DNA of 29,759 bases from NCBI GenBank assembly GCA_002732015.1, contig PCCU01000055.1:1-29759 (forward strand), in the 5' to 3' direction. The translations under genes and the position numbers were made by a program. The stretch comes from Candidatus Pelagibacterales bacterium. GTDB lineage: Bacteria; Pseudomonadota; Alphaproteobacteria; TMED109. The stretch's first letter is position 1. Each line of letters opens with the position of its first letter. The notes under the pieces are model-generated. The model was given only the letters and a program-made list of their open reading frames with translations, was not told the DNA's origin and searched no databases. Shown one piece after another: positions 23,047 to 29,759 of the stretch.

Positions 23047-24201
23047 ATGCAAAATTTCCTAATAAAAATTGAAAATAAAAATGTAGATAGCATTATTAAA
23101 AAAGTTACTACTTTTGATTGGAGTAAAATTCCAGATATTAAAAATTGGTCCTTAGGTATAAACAAACAAGAATTTAAAAGTATTTGTGATTATTGGACAA
23201 CTAATTACAATTGGGAGGAAGCAGAAAAAAAAATAAACCAATTTAATCATTACAAGGCAAAAGTAAATGATTTGAATATTCATTTTATTTATAAAAAAGG
23301 TAAAAATAAAGACTCTATTCCACTTTTAATTAGCCATGGTTGGCCTGGTTCTTTTTTAGAATTTTATGAAATTATCGAACCTCTTACTGACCCTAAAAGT
23401 TTTGGGCTAGACAATGAAATAAGCTTTGATTTAATAATTCCTTCTATACCAGGGTTTGCATTTTCTGATAAGCCACCTGTTCCATTTGGACCAAGAAAAA
23501 TTGCTTCTTATTATAATGATTTAATGACCAAAGTTTTAAATTATAAAAGCTATATGGCCCAAGGAGGAGATTGGGGAGGTGCAATATCAAGCTGGTTAGG
23601 ATATGATCATAAAAAATTTTGTAAAGCTATACATCTAAATATTATGATAATGAGAAACAAAATTGGCCCTCAAACTGAAGAAGAAAAACTTTGGCAAAAA
23701 AAATTTAAAAAGGAGCAAATATTGGAAGAGGGCTACAGATCATTGCAGGCAACCAAACCTCAAACATTAGCTTTTGCTATGAATGAAAATCCTGTAGGAG
23801 TAGCAGCTTGGATTTTTGAGAAGTTTCATGGATGGTCAGACTTAAAAAATAAGACTATTTTTGATATTTATTCTAAAGATAACTTATTAACTAATATAAT
23901 GATTTATTTAGTTACTAATTCATTTAACACAGCATCATGGATTTACTTTGGAAGAAGAGAAGAGGGAGGCAGAGCAATGAATATAGAAGGCAAGGTTAAT
24001 ACTCCTACTGGTTGTGCAGTATTTCCAAAGGAGTTTTTATCTTGGCCACCAAAGTCATATGTAGAAAGATTGTACAATGTTTTACATTGGTCTGAAATGC
24101 CTTCAGGAGGACATTTTGCAGCAATGGAAGAACCAAATCTATTACTTAATGATATACTAAGTTTTACAAAAAAAATAAAAGTTTTATTTAATAGTAAATG
24201 A
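23047..24201 (+). CDS. Epoxide hydrolase (EHN family)
   Basis: A 384-residue alpha/beta hydrolase with the N-terminal epoxide hydrolase domain (EHN). The oxyanion motif is HGWPGS (97-102), the nucleophile is Asp175 in QGGDWGGAI, and the catalytic His is His356 in SGGHFAAMEEP. The residues that define microsomal-type epoxide hydrolases are in order, and the length is typical. It would open an epoxide to a diol. It overlaps the lyase gene by 4 bases (ATGA) and lies in a probable catabolic transcript. No ribosome binding site is seen; a perfect -10 close upstream suggests a short leader. Confidence 0.88.
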   Translation: MQNFLIKIENKNVDSIIKKVTTFDWSKIPDIKNWSLGINKQEFKSICDYWTTNYNWEEAEKKINQFNHYKAKVNDLNIHFIYKKGKNKDSIPLLISHGWPGSFLEFYEIIEPLTDPKSFGLDNEISFDLIIPSIPGFAFSDKPPVPFGPRKIASYYNDLMTKVLNYKSYMAQGGDWGGAISSWLGYDHKKFCKAIHLNIMIMRNKIGPQTEEEKLWQKKFKKEQILEEGYRSLQATKPQTLAFAMNENPVGVAAWIFEKFHGWSDLKNKTIFDIYSKDNLLTNIMIYLVTNSFNTASWIYFGRREEGGRAMNIEGKVNTPTGCAVFPKEFLSWPPKSYVERLYNVLHWSEMPSGGHFAAMEEPNLLLNDILSFTKKIKVLFNSK

Positions 24202-25100
24202 AAGTAAGGCCTTTACACTTAAGAAGATCATGGTTGTTTGTAGGAGCAACAAATGAAAATGATATAAAGCAGTCTTATAAAAGTGAAGCTGATGTATGTA
24301 TACTAGAATTTGAAGACTTTTGTACGCCAAAAGAAAGACCATTAGGAAGAAAAAATCTACCAAAAATATTAGAATATTGGAAAAAAAAAGGAAAAATTAC
24401 GGCAGTAAGAATTAACCCATTAGATACTAGTGATGGTTTAAAGGACCTTGATGTTGCAATATCAAAAAATTTAGATGTAATACTTTTACCTAAGGTAAAT
24501 AATAAAAAACAAATTGAAATCTTTTTAGAAAAAAAAAGATACATTGAAAATAAAAAAAATATAAAAAAAAATAAAATAGAATTTATTCCTAATATAGAAA
24601 CCGCACAAGGGTTAGAAAATATAAAAGATATTTTAAATTTTGATGAGGTAAAAGGAGCATTAGTTGCTTCAGAGGATATGGCTATATCTTTAGGTGTATT
24701 AGAAAGCAAAAATAATGATATGTTAAATTTTGTTAGAAAAAGATTTCATTTGGCTTGTAGCGCATATAAAAAATATTCTATAGATATGCCATTTACTTGG
24801 AATAACAACAATGTGTTAAAAGAAGAACTTAAATATATAAAAAATTTAGGTATATTAGCAAAAAGTTCTATAAATGCAGCTCACTGTAAAATTATTAATA
24901 AAACTTTGACGCCAACTTTAAAAGAAGCTAATGAGGCCTCAGAAATTATCAAAAAGTTTAATAAAGTTTTATCAAAAGGAAAAAGACAGATTCTTTTTAA
25001 GAATCAATATTTAGAATTACCAGCCTATAATTCAGCATTAAAAATTTTAAATAGGTATAATGAGTTCATTAGATACAATAAATTAACAAAGTATAATTAA
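24198..25100 (+). CDS. CitE/HpcH-HpaI type lyase or aldolase
   Basis: A 300-residue TIM-barrel enzyme of the HpcH/HpaI aldolase and citrate-lyase-beta family. Recognisable elements are RSWLFVGATNENDI at the N-terminus, the acidic cluster ILEFEDFCTPKERP, the substrate Arg in TAVRINPLDT, LLPKVNN, the metal-binding Glu in FIPNIETAQGLENI, and ALVASEDMAISLG. The family cleaves carbon-carbon bonds in acyl-CoA or hydroxyacids (citryl-CoA, malyl-CoA and related). PKVNN in place of PKVES suggests a divergent substrate. It follows the epoxide hydrolase gene with a 4-base overlap, and the transporter gene starts 13 bases downstream. Confidence 0.85.
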   Translation: MKVRPLHLRRSWLFVGATNENDIKQSYKSEADVCILEFEDFCTPKERPLGRKNLPKILEYWKKKGKITAVRINPLDTSDGLKDLDVAISKNLDVILLPKVNNKKQIEIFLEKKRYIENKKNIKKNKIEFIPNIETAQGLENIKDILNFDEVKGALVASEDMAISLGVLESKNNDMLNFVRKRFHLACSAYKKYSIDMPFTWNNNNVLKEELKYIKNLGILAKSSINAAHCKIINKTLTPTLKEANEASEIIKKFNKVLSKGKRQILFKNQYLELPAYNSALKILNRYNEFIRYNKLTKYN

Positions 25101-25113
25101 TGAATTATTTATT

Positions 25114-26481
25114 ATGTTAACTTTTATATTTTTTATAAGTGTAGTAGCTTTTTCATCATTGTTTTTTATAAGCAGAAATTCCGATATTAATGGTTTTTAT
25201 TCGGGACTTATGGAAAAGAATAAAGAGCCTAGTTTACTTGTAATGACTTTTTCTTTAGTAACAACTTGGATTTTTTCTAGGTCTTTATTAACAGCTGCAG
25301 TATTAGCTTATTATTACGGATTGCCTGGAGCATTAGCATACACAGCCTACTATTTTTCTTTTCTCACTGGAGGTTTTTTTTTAATTAATCTAAGAAAAAA
25401 ATTTAAGGTAAATTCCTTAATAGAGTTTTTTAATCAAGAATATGGTATTATAGGTAAATTTACTTTCTCATTTATTATCACTATAAGATTAATAAGTGAG
25501 ATTTTTGCCAATCTAATAGTAATAGGACTTATATTTGGTCAAGAAGGAGGACTAGAATATAATGTATCAATTTTTTTAATTATGCTATTAGCTTTTTCTT
25601 ATTCCTTTCTAGGGGGCTTTAGAAATTCGATTAAAACAGATTTTTTTCAAATGACTATTTTTTTAATTCTATTATTAGTTTTGATAATAGGTATTCTTTT
25701 TTCAAATACCGTAATAGACAACAATTTAATTTTATCTAAATTAAATGATTTTTCAAATCCAGCTTACGCTTTAATTTTAGTAGCCTTGTTGCAAGTTTGG
25801 AGTTATCCAATACACGATCCTGTGATGATGGATAGAGGTTTTGTTTGTAATAAAAATAAAACAAAAAAAAGTTTTTTTTTAGCATTTTTATTAAGTTCTT
25901 TTTGTATTTTTTTATTTTCTTTACTAGGGTTGTGTCTAGCAGAAAATGCTTTATACGGTAATACTTTTATTGAAGCTATAAAAGTAAATTTTAATAGCTA
26001 CTTATCATATATAATTTTCTCGTTATTGATTATTTCCGCTATTTCTACATTAGATTCAACCCTTTCAAGTGCAGCTAAGCTAATAGTAATAGATTTAGCG
26101 TTTTTTCCGCAAACAATCTTTCATGGTAGAGTTGTAATGTTTATATTTACAATTTTAGGTTTGGTGTTTATTTTTTTTAATACTAAAGATCTATTCACTG
26201 CTGTGGCAGTTAGCGGAACAGCTGCTACTTTCTTAACAACTACTTTTATTTTTAGAATTATATTTGATATTCGTGTTTCAAATCTTAGTTTGATTATATC
26301 ATTTATTACTAGTATTCTAGGAGCTATAATTTATTATTTAGAGTCCCAAGGGTTAAATAATTTGTTTAGTGCAATTTTTGTATTAGATCATAAGTATAAA
26401 ACACTTTTATTAATCAATATATTAATATTAATCATTAGTTTTTCCTCTAGTTTATTTTTTTTTAAAAGAAAAACTAATTAG
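25114..26481 (+). CDS. Sodium:solute symporter (SSS family)
   Basis: A 455-residue inner-membrane transporter with about 12-13 hydrophobic segments. The N-terminal SLVTTWIFSRSLLTAAVLAYYYG with its small-residue run, RLISEIFANLIVIG, and AISTLDSTLSSAAKLIVID (the conserved Ser/Thr-rich sodium-site helix) are typical of the solute:sodium symporter family. The substrate is unknown; it is likely whatever the linked epoxide hydrolase and lyase help degrade. It ends with an 8-base overlap of the convergent rhodanese gene. Confidence 0.85.
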   Translation: MLTFIFFISVVAFSSLFFISRNSDINGFYSGLMEKNKEPSLLVMTFSLVTTWIFSRSLLTAAVLAYYYGLPGALAYTAYYFSFLTGGFFLINLRKKFKVNSLIEFFNQEYGIIGKFTFSFIITIRLISEIFANLIVIGLIFGQEGGLEYNVSIFLIMLLAFSYSFLGGFRNSIKTDFFQMTIFLILLLVLIIGILFSNTVIDNNLILSKLNDFSNPAYALILVALLQVWSYPIHDPVMMDRGFVCNKNKTKKSFFLAFLLSSFCIFLFSLLGLCLAENALYGNTFIEAIKVNFNSYLSYIIFSLLIISAISTLDSTLSSAAKLIVIDLAFFPQTIFHGRVVMFIFTILGLVFIFFNTKDLFTAVAVSGTAATFLTTTFIFRIIFDIRVSNLSLIISFITSILGAIIYYLESQGLNNLFSAIFVLDHKYKTLLLINILILIISFSSSLFFFKRKTN

Positions 26482-26905
26482 TATCAATAGGCCCATCAGA
26501 GTTTTTCCATTTTTCAAACCCTCCTTCTAGATGAAAAATATTTTCAAGGCCCATTTCTAACAGAGTTTTTGCTGCTAAAGCCGATCTCCATGCACTAGCA
26601 CAATAAAGAATAAATGTTTTAGAAAGGTCTAATTTTTTTTTATAGTAAGGGCTTTCTGGATCTACCCAAAACTCTAACATGCCTCTTGGGCAAGAAATAG
26701 CTCCAGGTATTTTTCCATTTTTGATTAGTTCTCTATAATCTCTTAGATCAATAAATAAATAGTTATCATTTTTTAATAACTTTTTAGCATCTTCTACTTT
26801 TAAAGTTTTAATTAAAGCATTAGCTTCTTCAACAAGTTTTAGGGAGTTTTTTTTTATTTTTTGCAATTTAATAACACTAAAGTTAACACAGTATTTAATT
26901 GGCAC
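26474..26905 (-). CDS. Rhodanese-domain protein (GTG start)
   Basis: A 143-residue protein with a single rhodanese domain. The motif YLFIDLRDYRELIKNGKIPGA is followed by the active-site Cys102 in ILYCASAWRSALAA, the C-A-S-A-W-R loop that holds the transferred sulfur, and LEGGFEKWKNSDGP at the end. It likely transfers sulfane sulfur in the cytosol. GTG 26905 gives the full length; a shorter start at TTG 26866 is possible. It ends in an 8-base overlap with the convergent symporter gene and is the most distal gene of the leftward block. Confidence 0.85.
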   Translation of the reverse strand: MPIKYCVNFSVIKLQKIKKNSLKLVEEANALIKTLKVEDAKKLLKNDNYLFIDLRDYRELIKNGKIPGAISCPRGMLEFWVDPESPYYKKKLDLSKTFILYCASAWRSALAAKTLLEMGLENIFHLEGGFEKWKNSDGPIDTN

Positions 26906-26974
26906 AATAACTTATGTTAAGCCAATCGAGGTTAGTAAATATAGTTAAACTTTCAGTTTATTTTTATATTAAAG

Positions 26975-27199
26975 CTATTTTTTTTCTAATTTTGCTGATT
27001 GTTCTTCAAGAACATCTTTTAGTATTGTATTTCTTGTATCCACTATATTGTTTACAAGTCCCTTTACTTCAGAAGGAACAAAACCCCTCGCTTCTAAAAA
27101 CTTATCTTCGTCTTCAAGAAATTCCTTGTATAGATCTTTATCTCTTTCTAGTTTTTCATATAGTTCAATAATTTCTTTTTTTAATTTTTCATTTGTCAT
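26975..27199 (-). CDS. Small acidic helical cytosolic protein, unknown
   Basis: A 74-residue protein rich in Glu, Lys and Asp, predicted largely alpha-helical, with no signal peptide. Its ATG at 27199 has GGAG about six bases upstream. The middle segment DEDKFLEARGFVPSEVKGLV is the only part with a conserved-looking shape. It lies between the rhodanese gene and the small secreted protein on the same strand. No family recognised; not confirmed as expressed. Confidence 0.5.
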   Translation of the reverse strand: MTNEKLKKEIIELYEKLERDKDLYKEFLEDEDKFLEARGFVPSEVKGLVNNIVDTRNTILKDVLEEQSAKLEKK

Positions 27200-27240
27200 T
27201 TATAGCTCCATATTAAAGTTTCTAATCTAAATATTTTTAA

Positions 27241-27459
27241 TCATTTTGTTCCAGCCCACTCATGCTCACTTAAACTACAATTATCAATTTTCCATTCTTT
27301 ATACGTTAAATGTTTTCTTTTATCAATCTTTATACAACTGTGATTTTTATTAATCAGATTTTTAGTACATTCTTGCTTTGTAAGAAAAGTTTCTCTAATA
27401 GTCTCCTCACTCCAATTTACAGGTTGTAAAATCCAAACTACTAAAGCGCATGTAAGCAA
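27241..27459 (-). CDS. Small secreted cysteine-containing protein, TTG start
   Basis: A 72-residue protein with a hydrophobic N-terminus (LLTCALVVWILQ) followed by FLTKQECTKNLINK, HSCIKID and IDNCSLSEHEW. The FLT.xEC..NL pattern resembles the two small proteins at 5585 and 5867. TTG 27459 lies one base after the stop of the NosR-like gene, so it is translationally coupled with it. Function unknown. Confidence 0.5.
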   Translation of the reverse strand: MLTCALVVWILQPVNWSEETIRETFLTKQECTKNLINKNHSCIKIDKRKHLTYKEWKIDNCSLSEHEWAGTK

Positions 27460-27460
27460 T

Positions 27461-29742
27461 TTAAACCAGCCTTTCTTTCAGCTTCACATGTTTTGATCGT
27501 AAGGCTTCTAACTTTTTTCTCTTTATCACTAAAGGAGGACATTTATAATTATTATAATATAGTGATTGACAATCTAAACAATAAAAACATTCATTCATAT
27601 TAATATTACCTTTCTTATCTATAGCCTCGATAGGACATGCTTTTGAACATAATTTACAAGGGTTTCCACATTCAGATCTTCTTTTAAGAGAGTTTTTCAG
27701 TCTTAACTTTCCTCCTAAAACCATAAAAGCTCCCAGAGGACACAAAACCTACAGAAAAATCTTTCTATAAACAATCCTAAAACTAATAAAGTTACAGCAT
27801 ATAATACAAAGTACCATTCTCTTTGAAACTGCATAGAAATAGATGTTTTAAATGGTTCAATCTCAGACCCTAAATTTAAAAACTCAGCAGAATAAAAGCT
27901 AGTTATAACTAATAATATTAATATTATATACTTAATGTTCAATGCATTTCTATTTATCTTTTCAGATATCTTTATTTGAGGTAATTTAATGTATTGTGCA
28001 AATTTTCCTAATAACTCTTGCAAACTTCCAAAAGGGCATAACCATCCACAAAATAGACCTCTACCCCAAAAAATAAATGAAATAATAACATAAGCCAATA
28101 AAATCGTGAGTAAAGGATCCGAGAGAAGCACATTCCATGATGGATTATTAAAAGGTGCAACCACCCACATCAAGACACTCAGAATTGTGATTTGGCCACC
28201 AGCTGTCCAGCCTAACCAGAACAATATCCAGATTAAAAATAAATTTCTAAAAATTTTTCTTCTGTAATCAAACTTTGTTAGTAAATCCATTTTTATAATA
28301 GCAACTGTAAGAATCAGTAATGTGAATAGCATAATAGAAATATTATTTTTTTGACTTTCCCATGCTGCATGCCAAATTGGAGTATCCTTGTCTGCTATTT
28401 TAATCAAACCGTCTGGTTTTATAATATATTTGTCATTAAGTGTATAATTTACAAAATACTTTTTACTTTCATTTATATTTATGCTTTCTATTAAAATTTC
28501 TAATTTCCATGGCTTAACAGGGTTCAAGCCTGCATCAGCTGGTATTCTATATAATCCTGCTTCTGCAAAAAAAGGTTTATCTTCTCCATGGAGAAAACCT
28601 AAGTTTCTGAAGTTGCTTTTTAATAAAGGTATTTGCTTATCGCCTTGTATTACTGCTAATCTTTTAAAGTTGCCAGTAGCAATGTTAGGTTCGCCATCTA
28701 GCGGATATCTTCCAAGAGCAGCTATCACTATTGTAGTTTCGTTTGGATCTCTTCCTGCAATAAAAATGTCATACCATTTGTCTCCTAACAAGTTTCTTCC
28801 TATAGTAGGAGTTACTACTGGAGCTAAAAATAAATCTAAAGCAAGGTCTCTATCAGTATCTTTATAACCTTTTTTAACTTCTTTTTGTTTCGCTGCAACT
28901 GGAGTATTTCCAGCAAATATTGCTTTATATCTATATATATCAGCTACCCCTGATCTGTTAGATATTTTAGGTTTCTTTATTCCATTTTTTATTAAATCAT
29001 TTACTGTAAGAGTTAATCTTGCAACTGATCCATTAGATATCAATTTAGAAAAAGTAGTTTCTTTAAAATTTACAATATCAACTACAGGACTATCATTAAG
29101 TCTAATACCTTTAGAAAGGGCAACTATTCTTGCAGCTCTTAAAATAGCTCCATTAAATAAAACAGCACTTACAGTAGCTGAAGATATTCCATCAATAGAA
29201 CCTTCTCCTTCAGTTCGTAGTAAATTAACTTTAGTTGGAACTCTTATATCTAAACCTTTATATTGAGCTGTAAATTTTGGCAAAATCAAGTCTCCCTGAG
29301 GAGTATACATGCCAATAATTGGTTCATTATGTTTTAAGACTTTTGCACCAGTCAATTTTCCATCTAAGCCTAATCCTACCAGCATATCAAATTCTTGTGA
29401 TGAGTAACCTTTAGAGGAAGTAATATTTTTAGTGACAAATAAATATCCTATTAATTCTCCATTTTCAAATACACTCACAGTAGGTGGCTCTCCCTCAAAA
29501 GAACCTAATTTTGAAGTGTTTGGAAAAAATTCTTTAGCAGTACTTAGATTTACCCATTTAGGGTCAGTAATACCCCATTTTCCCTCTCTTAAACTATCAA
29601 TATATTTTTGTGTAAGACTTGGTTCTTTGGTTTGTAATTTATTGTTTTCAACACCTTGAGACAAAGATGCCGTAAATAAAAATAAAAATAAAAATAAAAA
29701 TAAAAATACAAAATTAAAAAATGTGTATTTTTTTTCTATCAC
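27461..29742 (-). pseudogene. NosR/NirI-like membrane flavoprotein-polyferredoxin, interrupted by a one-base frameshift
   Basis: With one T restored this is a single 760-residue NosR-type protein. A signal/TM start is followed by a periplasmic FMN-binding domain with the flavinylation motif ISSATVSA (Thr about 190), about five membrane helices, and two CxxxCP motifs, one being FCGWLCPFG. A cytoplasmic ferredoxin domain follows, with CGNPCKLCSKACP and CFYCLDCQ. The lesion is near 27730-27745 (on the minus strand, RFFCRF then CVLWELLWF and a stop). The other frame carries on as CPLGAFMVLGGKL, exactly as in NosR proteins. Four Ts are present where five would keep frame. NosR-type proteins pass electrons across the membrane, for example to N2O reductase; no nos gene is here. 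A homopolymer sequencing error is as likely as a true mutation. GTG 29742 follows GGAGGA. Confidence 0.85.
29677..29706. repeat. Hexanucleotide repeat, five TAAAAA units
   Basis: Five perfect copies of TAAAAA (29677-29706). On the minus strand they encode alternating Leu-Phe in the signal segment of the NosR-like protein. Gain or loss of a unit keeps the reading frame but changes hydrophobic length. Confidence 0.85.
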
Positions 29743-29759
29743 AAAATTCCTCCCTCGTA

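Noticed and set aside
28515..28545. A tRNA-like T-arm sequence (GGTTCAAGCC)
   Set aside because: It lies inside the NosR-like coding sequence and lacks the rest of a tRNA cloverleaf. No tRNA or rRNA gene could be found in the window.
27461..29742. NosR as evidence for nitrous oxide reduction
   Set aside because: No nosZ or other nos genes are present, and NosR-like proteins occur in other settings.

Overview
The window is about 29.8 kb of very AT-rich DNA with dense, short-spaced genes. It looks like a chromosome segment of a free-living Gram-negative bacterium. There are many signal peptides, an outer-membrane porin, a periplasmic cytochrome c with a PQQ-type dehydrogenase, and streamlined operons with 1-8 nt overlaps. 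The porin N-terminus and the gene content (YjbQ, Nnr, HbpS/GlcG, TPR-2OG oxygenase) suggest a marine, low-GC alphaproteobacterium. That placement is inference; no rRNA or tRNA gene is present to anchor it.

Layout. 1-2427: the 3' end of an aldehyde dehydrogenase with a strong terminator, a DsrE-like gene joined to a broken COG0523/CobW-type GTPase gene, then a GYD-domain gene. 2594-5501: two tandem, paralogous TPR genes whose shared N-terminal scaffold leads into different catalytic domains, a methyltransferase and a 2OG-Fe(II) oxygenase. 5585-7150: a leftward HbpS/GlcG-like gene with two small secreted paralogs, a compact double palindrome of Fur-box type, and a rightward DsrE-like gene. 7302-8018: an unusual cytosolic protein built from Asn-led heptads. 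8433-10100: cytochrome c plus a PQQ-type sugar dehydrogenase, ended by a strong terminator. 10749-14519: a glucosylglycerate-type cluster (HAD phosphatase, glucosyl-3-phosphoglycerate synthase, GH13 phosphorylase). 14637-15788: porin. 15934-18337: small membrane protein, serine hydrolase, YjbQ and Cache-domain protein. 18334-20600: leftward Nnr and alpha/beta hydrolase. 20709-26481: a small membrane protein and a probable catabolic region (3-hydroxyacyl-CoA dehydrogenase, epoxide hydrolase, CitE/HpcH-like lyase, sodium:solute symporter). 26474-29742: leftward rhodanese, two small proteins and a NosR-like flavoprotein/polyferredoxin interrupted by a one-base frameshift.

Main points of interest. 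(1) The Asn-heptad protein at 7302. (2) Three genes whose conserved N-termini or reading frames start upstream of any ATG/GTG/TTG and seem to need ATT or ATA start codons. (3) The tandem TPR pair with swapped effector domains. (4) The Fur-box-like site between a haem-binding-type operon and a DsrE gene. (5) Two genes, COG0523 and NosR, each one T short within a T-run. Either both are decaying or the assembly has homopolymer errors; the COG0523 gene carries an additional in-frame stop.
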